Shown: positions 7,101 to 14,832, numbered from the stretch's first letter. The stretch: DNA of 16,441 bases from Thalassiosira profunda (GCA_036939355.1 JALLAP010000464.1:1-16441); one strand, 5' to 3'. The notes: generated by a model not told the origin, from the letters alone. Translations and numbers: made by a program.

Positions 7101-9686
7101 CAGACCCGGTCGTTCTTCCGCGGCAAAACGAAATGGGCGAGCCTCTCGTTGGGGACTCTGAGACGGAGCTGGAGTTCAGTCCGGGAGGAAGATACTTGGC
7201 CATCACACATACCGCAAGGAATCAATTCTCGGTGATCAGCATTGCTGATCTCGGCGCTCCTGAGGCCGGATCGATTGAGCTTGGACGCATCGTTCAGGCG
7301 ACAACGGACAGATTCAATAGTTTCTCACCAACTTGGGGCCATGCGAGCAAAGATTTTCTCATTGAAGCGACGGCTTCGGCACTAGACCCAACCAAATCGT
7401 CGGCAGGAAGTGGAGCCACGGCCCTTCTTTTTCTCAGCGACAGAGACGTGAAGTTGACCGGAAAGACAAGTCCGTGGGGAACTCGCGCGCCCTCACCGTC
7501 TTTCGATGGCTTCTCGTGCGTCCACATATTGCCATTGCAATCACTGGAAGACGCTGTGGCTCAGAACGCAGTCAACGAATTCGTCCAGGCGCCTTATGGT
7601 GGTGGAGGTGCTGCTGAGATATCGATGAAACGAATACAAGAGCTCGAGCTACTGCTGGAGCTCATGAAAAAGGAGGCCTCGGCCGCAACTGCAGAGGAGG
7701 CGTCCCCTACCGCGGATGACCCGAAGGACGTTGAAGCGCAGCAAGTATCCGCATCAAATGAAACAAACTCGACCAGCCCCGCAGACACCATCCAGCCGTT
7801 TGTCATCGACACTGAAATTGCATTCGGGAAAGAAAAAGATGAGAGCTTCTCGTTTGCGCGGTCGTCGTACCGCGTCGATCACATTCCCGCTGGCCCATAC
7901 CAAGAAATTGTGTGTCAGCTGAGCGACGACCCATCACTTCTGTTGCTGAAGAAGGCTCCAACAGGTTTTAGCCTCAGCTTGTTCGCCATCGAAGACTGGC
8001 CATCGGACGGTACGGAAGAGGTCCCAACTCCGGACGAGCACGTACTGCAATACATTGACACGAGCAGCGGCGGCGATTTCATCATCACGGTCGTTTCCAA
8101 CAAGCTCAAAGTGACGCCGAGAAAGGCAAAGGATGTAGTGGCGTATTTCGCAGACGCAGAACTGGTGACAAATATCGCAGACAGTGACGGCTTGCACCTG
8201 AGTGTCTGGCCGCAGCTGGAATACCAACAAATGTACAGCGACGCCTGGCGAATGCTCCGTGACTATTTCTACGATCCTGAACTGCATTCTGTCGATTGGG
8301 ACGAGGTGTTTGAGCGCTACTTGCCACTGGTGGAGAGGTGTGCAAAGCGAGAGGAACTGGACGATGGTAGGTTGTGGGTGCCCGTTCCTTTATTGCAACT
8401 CCACAAACAGCACTAACACTCTGCTCTCCCTCTTAGTTCTGCGCCAAATGATCGGGGAGCTCAGCGCCCTGCACTCGTTCGTGTACGGTGGCGAGTATGC
8501 TTCTCCTCACCACGGCAATGCAGCCCTCGAAGCAATCAACGATGTGGCTAGCCTGGGCGCGGTTCTCCGGCGCTCCAATGAGAAGAGAGGCTACGTGGTT
8601 GTCGATGTGCCAGAACGAGACCCAGATTATCACATGAGAGATGGCGTTCCAATGTATTCGCCTCTATCCCATCAGACTCTCAAACTCAGTGGACAGGAAG
8701 GTTTGGCGCCTGGAGATGTGATTGTTGCTGTCAATGGCGAGAACGTGATGGACGTGCCAGATATTCACATGCTCCTGAGAAATACCGCAGGAGAGAGCGT
8801 GAGACTGGATGTCCTTCGGATCAACTCCAGCTCGAGGATACGCGAGCTGCAGCAAATGAAGGCGCGGTTGTTGCAACAGGATGAGGACGTCGAGAGTGAA
8901 GAAGGCGTCAGCCCTGAACCACTCATCGTGGTGCCGATGAAGCCCGAGGAAAGCGCCGACTTGGCCTATGCAGCGTGGGAATGGAAGACGCGAGAGCTCA
9001 CCAAAACCCTCTCCAAGGCGGCCGGGTTCTCCTGTGGTTACATTCATTTGCAGAGCATGAGTGGAGCGTCCGCCATCGACAGTTTTGTGCGCGACTTTTA
9101 CACGGACTACGACAAGGACGCCCTTATTGTCGACGTGAGAAACAACCGCGGGGGCAACATTGATTCCTGGCTGCTGGACATTCTGCAGCGAAAAGCTTGG
9201 ATGTATTGGGAGAGTCGTTCGACCAACATAACAACCGGAGGTTTGGGCTGGGACGAGCAGTTTGCATTCAGGGGACACCTCGTTGTCCTAATCAACGAGC
9301 ACACATCCAGCGATGGCGAGGGCTTCGCTCGCGGGGTGTACTCCCTCGGCCTCGGAAAGCTAGTTGGGACTCGGACGTGGGGAGGAGGCATTTGGCTCAG
9401 CTCTGACAACAAGTTGGTCGACGGCGGCATTGCAAGCGCCCCGGAAGTTGGCACCTACAATGACGAGTTCGGCTGGGGGCTGGGCATTGAGCAGATGGGC
9501 GTCACGCCCGAAATTGAAGTCGACAATAACCCCCGGGCGGCCTACGATGGAGAAGATGCACAGGTCGAGAAGGCCATCTCGGTGTTAAAAGAGTGGCTGA
9601 AACAAGAGCCTGTGGCGTTGCCAAAGAGCCCAGGGCGTCGAAAGGACATGAGCAAACCAGAGGGCGCCGATCGGTGTTCTGTATAA
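4148..9686 (+). CDS. Tricorn-protease-like serine protease, membrane-anchored
   Basis: Exons 4148-8366 and 8437-9686 give 1822 residues, or 1797 if the cryptic intron 6623-6697 is also removed. Family members cut peptides released by larger proteases. The N-terminus is acidic (EDEGYAQVEGVDRDVEDL), then Arg-rich (about 70-86), followed by one membrane helix at about 104-122 (VYLAVLLSLFFFLAGYYGL). This suggests a type II protein with the C-side lumenal; several N-x-S/T sequons follow. From about 255 a propeller-type region (GTLVFSTEGDLYLTRLP; GNREVYLMDLRP) is broken by a highly acidic insert (about 406-545). A C1 region (DAWRMLRDYFYDPELHSVDW) precedes the junction. Then come ELSALHSF with the candidate catalytic His1419, a PDZ domain (about 1482-1536; GLAPGDVIVAVNGENV) and the S41-type core: VDVRNNRGGN, NEHTSSDGEGFARG with Ser1698 before Asp, and GIEQMGVTPEIEV with Glu1758 (unspliced numbering). 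These align by eye with Ser965, Asp966 and Glu1023 of Thermoplasma tricorn. Confidence 0.88.
6623..6697 (+). other. Probable cryptic in-frame intron of the tricorn-like gene
   Basis: GTGAGC at 6623 and ATCACAG at 6691-6697 bound 75 nt, a multiple of three with no stop codon. Read through, it would encode 25 residues with a hydrophobic run (SICLLVICSCS) in the middle of the propeller region. Removed, it joins FRIL directly to SAKHVPQP, which fits the R-[IL]-hVP.P pattern I recall at this place in tricorn homologues. Size and ends match the other introns. Confidence 0.75.
8367..8436 (+). other. Intron of the tricorn-like gene
   Basis: GATG|GTAGGT...CTCTTAG|TTCTG, 70 nt, with a CACTAACAC branch-point-like element at 8411-8419. 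Splicing joins REELDD to VLRQMIGELSALH inside the conserved C1 region. The unspliced frame meets a stop at 8414-8416, so this intron is required. Confidence 0.92.
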
Positions 9687-9702
9687 ACCGTTGCTTCGAA
9701 TC

Positions 9703-11367
9703 TCATCGTGGTTTCTCCATGCAAACCAACCACCGGGAAAAGGTGGGCGAAAATCTCTGCAGCCGCGAGGAGTCTCCTGCGAGGCGCAGACTTTCCCGCG
9801 GTTGTCCTCTTGCTGTCCATCCCCTTGATTCTAGCAACTCTTCCAGCGGCTTTGATTGCTCCTCTCCTCTCACAGGAAGGAAGAAGACAATTCTCCCTCC
9901 ACTGACGAGGACCAAACGTGCGACATCGAGGAGGTGGGGCACAAGATCAGTCGCTGGGGTAGATTGGCCCTGCGTGTCGCATTCCACTGCGTCCGCATTC
10001 CTGTGGTGGTTCTGTGGTCTCGTATCAATCCCATCCCAGAGTACCGGGGCACCAACGTTGTACGGTGGATCGCAAACAATGGCGTCAACTGAGTCTGGGG
10101 TGCACAGTGGTTCCGTCGAAGAAGGATCCATCACGTCGCCACGAAAGAAGGCTGGAGTGGTCAGCGCCGACTTCCCATCGATGGCACGGTGTCTGCGAAA
10201 CTCGTCTTCCGCCCCTTCCCAAACGCTACTGTCAGAATCCACGCCAACCAGTTTCGTCGCGCCCAAGGCCGCGGCGTAGAGGAGGAGGCGGCCCGAGCCG
10301 CAGCATGGATCCAGGACCCGCGCGCCTTTTTCACCAGCCAATGCAAGGTTGGCCATAAGGAATCCTATTTCTGGCTCCATTGCAGTGCTGGTATTGCTCC
10401 TCTCTGCGAAGTGTCCCTCTCCGTTTCCTTTTGGTCTGTTCTTCAGCGCATATTGCTTCAGCAATCCTCGATGCGTTCGGCGCAACGTCTGACTGGGGGC
10501 TCCTCTCGTGCCAGCGGGTCCAATGGCCGTGCGGTGTCCAAAATACAAATGATGCACTCTTTCCCCTTCTTGGCGTATGAGAACCATCGTCGCATTATCT
10601 GCATTTGTCTGTAGCCTTTGCAACGATTGTTGCGAATCCGACTTTTGCTGAAGCACCCACGAGACCCTCTCGATCAAGCTAGAGCGGTCATCGCGGCTCA
10701 TATTCGGATTCGACATATCAATTGCGTCCATCTGCTCTAATATTCTATTGCACAGAGATTTGTCAGAGGTTGCATCGCTCGGAACGGCATCCCAATCCTC
10801 TTTCGAGCATGCAACGATAACATATATCGAGAATGTGGCGTGGGTCAGGATGGCACGTGCGGCAGTCCTGGCAATGCCTTTTGGAGAAATCATATCGCCA
10901 CACTCGATCCAATACAACGACTGCACATCTATTGCAGAGTTGGAGGCCCGCTTTTTCTTGGATTGCTGTTTGGACATCGCTCTGTGTTTCGTTGCTAACG
11001 ATCGCTGCACATCGTCAGAAGCAGGCTGCAATGAGCTTGCTGCCGGAACGAACTGAATAATATCTTCCTCGCAGCCCGTCTGGGTCGCCGCCAGCAAAGT
11101 GCGCAGCTCAATTCTCGGCAAATCGTATCCACCGTCGATAAATCCGTACGTGTGGCGCGAGGGAGGTCGGAATATGACCAGGGGCCTCGGCGGGTTGATG
11201 GGCTCGCCATAACCATCTTCCACAGACGCCGCGACCTCGGCGGCCGCGGCGGCTGGCCGGCCGGCGGACGCATGTCCCCGCGTGCGCAGGAGCTCCGAAG
11301 ATGACCACGCCGCGGCGACCACCGGCGCGACGAGCAGCAGGGGGGCGAAGTGGGAGAGCCATCGCAT
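9703..11367 (-). CDS. TRM11: TRM11-like tRNA (guanine-N2) methyltransferase with organelle-type presequence
   Basis: A single exon encodes 554 residues. The C-terminal half is a class I SAM methyltransferase: TAMEPEIGFLMANLAL, motif I VLDPCCGSGRLL (about 350-361), an acidic end of strand 2 (LVGVDSDS) and catalytic CDPPYNVG (about 432-439). The preceding LKQYALKNR and EPEIGFLMAN match the linker and entry helix of Trm11/THUMP methyltransferases. The N-terminal half (RIELRTLLAA; ECGDMISPKGIARTAARAIL) resembles the Trm11 N-domain. Known Trm11 makes m2G10 in tRNA with partner Trm112 in the cytosol. Here the first 25 residues (MRWLSHFAPLLLVAPVVAAA|W) look like a signal peptide, with AAA|W at the cleavage site and then a Ser/Arg/Ala-rich stretch, as in plastid presequences of secondary algae. 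Plastid or endomembrane targeting is inferred. Its stop codon faces that of the tricorn-like gene 16 bp away. Confidence 0.8.
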   Translation of the reverse strand: MRWLSHFAPLLLVAPVVAAAWSSSELLRTRGHASAGRPAAAAAEVAASVEDGYGEPINPPRPLVIFRPPSRHTYGFIDGGYDLPRIELRTLLAATQTGCEEDIIQFVPAASSLQPASDDVQRSLATKHRAMSKQQSKKKRASNSAIDVQSLYWIECGDMISPKGIARTAARAILTHATFSIYVIVACSKEDWDAVPSDATSDKSLCNRILEQMDAIDMSNPNMSRDDRSSLIERVSWVLQQKSDSQQSLQRLQTNADNATMVLIRQEGERVHHLYFGHRTAIGPAGTRGAPSQTLRRTHRGLLKQYALKNRPKGNGEGHFAERSNTSTAMEPEIGFLMANLALAGEKGARVLDPCCGSGRLLLYAAALGATKLVGVDSDSSVWEGAEDEFRRHRAIDGKSALTTPAFFRGDVMDPSSTEPLCTPDSVDAIVCDPPYNVGAPVLWDGIDTRPQNHHRNADAVECDTQGQSTPATDLVPHLLDVARLVLVSGGRIVFFLPVRGEEQSKPLEELLESRGWTARGQPRESLRLAGDSSRLQRFSPTFSRWLVCMEKPR

Positions 11368-11409
11368 GGCAGCCAGCCATCGAGCGTGTTGTTTGTTGAT
11401 TGTTGATGG

Positions 11410-11474
11410 GCGCGATCGCGCAGTTATTGTTCATAGCTTCGGCCTTCGGCCTCAGCTAGCGGCGCTCCGCGCCG
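11410..11474. repeat. Cluster of GC-rich palindrome, tandem 7-mer and hairpin
   Basis: 11410-11421 is a perfect 12-bp palindrome (GCGCGATCGCGC). Next, TTCGGCC occurs twice in tandem around 11437-11450. Then CGGCGC-TCC-GCGCCG at 11460-11474 forms a 6-bp stem with a 3-nt loop. The three lie within 65 bp upstream of both divergent genes and differ sharply from the AT-richer sequence that follows. Confidence 0.6.
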
Positions 11475-11585
11475 TCAGACTTATTCGCTTGCCCTTTTTG
11501 CGCCAATATTTGTCTCTCCACGAAGCTTGTATTGGACTTCGCATTGACGTCATTAACCTGCTAACTTTCTCTGTTTAGTACCGGT

Positions 11586-11654
11586 GGGCAATATTGTACC
11601 TATCATACGCGGCACTCAAAGGGCAGTATTACATGTCATAAGGGCAGTATTACA
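11586..11654. repeat. Direct repeats upstream of the astacin gene
   Basis: AAGGGCAGTATTACA occurs exactly at 11619-11633 and again at 11640-11654, a spacing of 21 bp. A related element, GGGCAATATTGTA, begins at 11586. They lie about 355-425 bp before the preferred astacin start. The two-helical-turn spacing suggests binding-site copies for a transcription factor, which is an inference only. Confidence 0.55.
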
Positions 11655-12008
11655 GACGGACGGACAGAATTTGCCTGGTAATAATTAGATTGACTCGGCA
11701 GAGAGGGCTCAACGTCGGCAGGCGGGGAGAGGGCTCAGCGTATGGGTCGAATGTCACGCGTCGCTCGGGGTTGACTGCAATCCCGAATGAACCTTCTCAA
11801 TGTCGCATCTCGCATCTACAACAGCCCCCCCCCAAGCACACTGCAAACACAAACAAACACCTCGCTGCCGCGCCCTCGAGCCGGCGCAGACCGCGGTGGT
11901 GGTAGCGCAGGACTCTCCTCTCGCGGGTTTGCAACACTCGGCGCCCTCTCGCAGATGATCCTCGGCGACAGCGACGCTGCCTTGCTAGAGGCACTGCCCA
12001 CGAGGAAT

Positions 12009-14832
12009 ATGAGGCTCGATGCATCCCTCCGCATTGGCCTGGTCGCCGCGTCCCCCCTCCTTCTGGGCCGGGGCGCCGCCGCCCACGACCATTTGCACGC
12101 TCACGACGACAGTGAAGATCACGCGCATCACCACGTGCGCCCCCACGCCCCGCCAAAGCTGGGCGGCTGGCAGGCCGACGACGGCTCCGGAGGCGATCCT
12201 CTGTCGTTCGACACCCAGGAGCTAGAGGCCATCCACCACGAGTCCCTGCACGGGCGCATCGAGCCCGATCACCTACACCACGAGCACCACAGCCACGGCG
12301 ACGTGTTCGAGGGCTGCCTCCTCTTGTGCTACGCGCAGATGGCCGAGAAGTACGGCGCGGAGTTTGCCGACCAGATGCTGGCCGATGGCTTCCACTTCCC
12401 CGACTGTCCGGGGGAGGACGCGCGCCAACGGAGGCTCGGGGCCACGAGCTCGTCGACGATGCAGTGGAACCTCCCCGCGCTCCGCCATGCGGATGGGAGG
12501 CTGCAGATTCCGTACGCCATTCAATCCAGCGCGTACTTTACGTCAGCAACATATGATGCTATCCAGCAGGCCATGACCAGCATCGAGGAGGCCTCGGGAG
12601 TTATCACCTTCGTCCCACGCACCGATCAGAGCCAATACATCCAGATACAGCATTCAACCACCTACAGCTGCGCCGCCTTCGTCGGCCGGATGACCCCCAC
12701 GAACGTTTACCTCGGCGCCACGTGGTGCCGCAACGAAGTCGCCCCCATCACCCACGAACTTTTGCACGCCCTGGGATTTTACCACGAGCAAAGCCGGCCG
12801 GACCGGGACGACCACGTGTCCATCGCGTTCGGCAACGTGCAGTCCGGGAGGGAGAACAACTTTGCGAAGCAAACGGCGGTCGATTCCCTGGGAAGCCCGT
12901 ACGATTACGGGAGCTTGATGCACTACTCGCCCACGGCGTTTAGCAGTAATGGAAACCCGACCATTGTGGCCACGCGCACGCTGGAGAGTTGGGAGATTAG
13001 TGAGTGGCACGAGTGCATTTGTGTGCGAGCGTTTGCAACCCTTCTTCTATTGCTCACCGCTTCCTCTCGTCGTCCCGCAGTGGGCCAACGGGTCGGCCTG
13101 AGCGCCAAGGACGTCGGCCAGCTCCGCCTCCTCTACCAATGTAGCACCGGTCCTCGCAGCTCAAGTACACTGACGATCGACAACCTCTGCACGACCGACT
13201 GCAAGTGCTGGGCCTACGCGATCGGGACCTGCGACAGCGACGACGAGTGCATGGGCGATTTGGAATGCGGCCCGACGCCTGCCGAGGTGCCGAAGGGACT
13301 GGGGTACGAGGACCAACTGCCCCAGTGGGACGGAATAGTGAGCGCCACTTGTGATACGTATTGCCACTCCTCGTGCTGCGGCAACCAGTGGGGCGTCCTG
13401 CTGTGTCCGGAGACGTGCGGCACGGCTCCTCCGTACACGGAGCCCGCCGCAATTCCTTCTACGATGTGTCTTCCGAGGGGGTTGACTGCCGGGCCGTCTG
13501 AGAGTCCGAGTGCATCTCTGGCGCCGTCGGAGAGTACGATGCCATCGATTAGTCCTACGGTGTCGATGAGTCCTACCAAGGGCCCAACCAATAAGGTGAG
13601 TTGGTTTTGGACACATTGTTGATGCCAGTCTTTGATTCTCTTCTCATGCAGCTCTCGCCATCTTCTGTCTGTCAGCCCACCAATGCCTTGTACGGGAAAT
13701 GGTACGCTTCGTCATGCTGCAACGGCTCTTCCTCTTTTGCAATACGCTCACATCATTTGTCCACATCCCGTCAATCTCTCCGTCAGGTACATAGATTGGA
13801 ATGTAGCTCCATACCAGTGAGTTGCATTGTCGCACTTTGTGTTAATTCGCTTGCTTCAAAATGGCAACGCTGACATTTCCATTCTCGCGACAACAACGTA
13901 GATGCAAGCAGAACTGCGATGGCCCGGCGCCGTGCGGCGGCATACGCCAGTGGGTGACGCTCCACGATACGCCGGAGGCCTGTTGCGATGCGCACCTGTA
14001 CTGGTTGGTGCAGCAGAACGGATCCTACGACGGCTGCAGCTCGTTGCCGGCCACGACCGAGCCGCCCACCACCCCGCCACCGACGAGTTCGGTGAGTGAC
14101 TACTCTGTTGGAATAGTTGATGCTTCTCTTGTACGCCATGAGTTTCTTATCTACCACTGTTACTGCAGCCCACAACTCGAGCGCCGTCGACGTCGCCCAC
14201 GACGGCAGCGCCGAGTTCTGGTCCCACGGATTCGCCATCAGATCAGGTGAGGCTCTTGCGAGTGGCTTTGTTGCTCATTTCTGCATCAATTCGCCGAATA
14301 ACGAACAACTCTTTCGCTCGTTCAGCCCACCACCACGCCTCCGTCTGCGTCGCCCACAACGGCAGAGCCCAGCTCAAGTCCAACCGAGAGTCCCTCAGAA
14401 CAGCCGACCACCCCAGTGCCATCGGCATCGCCCACAACTGCGCAGCCAACGTCACCTCCAACGCCAAAGCCGACGCCTAGTCCCAACGTCAGCCCTTTTT
14501 ACATTGACTGGGCTTCGGAAGGTGGCACCTGCAAAAACGATGGAAAAAAGCCGGCGTGGCTGAGCATCGAGCATTCCACGCGGGAGAAATGCTGCTCCTC
14601 TCACCTGAGCTGGAAGTATGACAAGTGCATGGGTGTAAAGCCGGCGCCGTCAGGAAAATGGTTCATCGATTGGTCGAGGGGCAAATGCGTGAAAGAGTGC
14701 GAGAGGAGCGAAGGAGGAGCGTGCGGCGGGTTCAAAGCTGGCAACTGGATTGCCTTGCATTCCTCCGCAGCGGCTTGTTGTAGTGCTCACATGTCTTGGG
14801 TCCCTCTATCCGAATGTCAGCTAGGGGGTTAA
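12009..14832 (+). CDS. Secreted astacin-family zinc metalloprotease with ShK-like and YIDW Cys-rich repeats, seven exons
   Basis: Exons 12009-12999, 13081-13595, 13676-13701, 13787-13816, 13902-14091, 14169-14246 and 14326-14832 join to 778 residues (786 if exon 3 starts at 13652). Residues 1-25 are a signal peptide (SLRIGLVAASPLLLGRGAAA). The propeptide is very His-rich (HDHLHAHDD; HAHHHVRPH; DHLHHEHHSHGD) and ends in a furin-type RQRR (139-142). The astacin domain has the zinc site HELLHALGFYHE (249-260), then SRPDRDDHV and the Met-turn SLMHY (302-306), ending EIMGQRVGLSAKD. A Cys-rich region follows, with CDTYCHSSCCG and CPETCG as in ShK domains. Next are Ser/Pro linkers (PSESPSAS), Pro/Thr linkers and three YIDW modules at the C-terminus. 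Known astacins are secreted or surface endopeptidases. The start at 12009 is chosen for the signal peptide over 11787. Confidence 0.85.
13000..13080 (+). other. In-frame, stop-free intron 1 of the astacin gene
   Basis: ATTA|GTGAGTGG...GTCCCGCAG|TGGGC, 81 nt (phase 1, no stop codon). Left in, it adds 27 residues including a false hydrophobic run (FATLLLLLTAS). Removed, it creates Met and joins WEI-MGQRVGLSAKD, the conserved end of the astacin domain. Confidence 0.88.
13596..13675 (+). other. Intron 2 of the astacin gene
   Basis: AATAAG|GTGAGTTGG to CTGTCTGTCAG|CCCACC, 80 nt, phase 0. An alternative acceptor CTCATGCAG ending at 13651 would give a 56-nt intron and eight extra residues in the same frame. 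I prefer 13675 because the length matches the neighbours and the exon then begins CCCAC, as do exons 6 and 7. Confidence 0.65.
13702..13786 (+). other. Intron 3 of the astacin gene
   Basis: GGGAAATG|GTACGCTTC to CTCTCCGTCAG|GTACATAG, 85 nt. Splicing completes the Trp codon and gives KWYIDW, the same K-W-[FY]-I-D-W start seen in the third module. Confidence 0.78.
13817..13901 (+). other. Intron 4 of the astacin gene
   Basis: ATACCA|GTGAGTTGC to CAACAACGTAG|ATGC, 85 nt. It joins APY-Q to CKQNCDG, and the following Cys-rich module reads through. The 30-nt exon 13787-13816 lies between introns 3 and 4. Confidence 0.78.
14092..14168 (+). other. Intron 5 of the astacin gene
   Basis: GTTCG|GTGAGTGAC to GTTACTGCAG|CCCACA, 77 nt, phase 0. 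It separates the first YIDW module from the first PTT linker exon. Confidence 0.8.
14169..14481 (+). repeat. Three tandem 26-codon PTT linker units, one of them a separate exon
   Basis: Unit 1 is exon 14169-14246, unit 2 is 14326-14403 and unit 3 is 14404-14481. Each begins PTT and follows the pattern PTTxxPSxSPTTAxP. Units 1 and 2 also share PSS-x-PT-[DE]-SPS-[DE]-Q. An intron separates units 1 and 2 but not 2 and 3. Within the protein they form an extended, probably O-glycosylated spacer between YIDW modules 1 and 2. Confidence 0.8.
14247..14325 (+). other. Intron 6 of the astacin gene
   Basis: GATCAG|GTGAGGCTC to CGCTCGTTCAG|CCCACC, 79 nt, phase 0. It separates two near-identical 26-residue linker units. 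Together with intron 5 it makes exon 14169-14246 a symmetrical phase 0-0 exon. Confidence 0.82.

Larger units (their letters stand above)
11368..12008. promoter_or_regulatory. Divergent intergenic region between TRM11-like and astacin genes
   Basis: This 641-bp head-to-head region should contain two promoters. It holds a GC-rich palindrome and hairpin cluster (11410-11474), an AT-richer middle, and near-identical repeats (11586-11654) on the astacin side. A C9 homopolymer lies at 11825-11833. A + frame open from 11787 continues into the astacin gene but encodes a Pro/Arg-rich non-conserved stretch, which I regard as 5' leader. TTTGCAACACTCGGCGCCCTCTCGCAG at about 11929-11955 could be the end of a 5' intron. 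No core promoter was identified. Confidence 0.4.

Noticed and set aside
9593..10279. Plus-strand open frame (228 codons) after the tricorn stop region
   Set aside because: It is antisense to the conserved SAM-methyltransferase half of the TRM11-like gene and carries no recognisable domain.
11787..12008. Upstream in-frame Met extending the astacin protein by 74 residues
   Set aside because: The extension is Pro/Arg/Ser-rich and not conserved-looking. It would bury the good signal peptide that starts at 12009.
13001..13080. Apparent hydrophobic segment LLLLLTA in the astacin frame, considered as a membrane anchor
   Set aside because: It lies entirely in an 81-nt intron with strong GTGAGT/CCCGCAG ends. 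Removing it restores the conserved MGQRVGLS.
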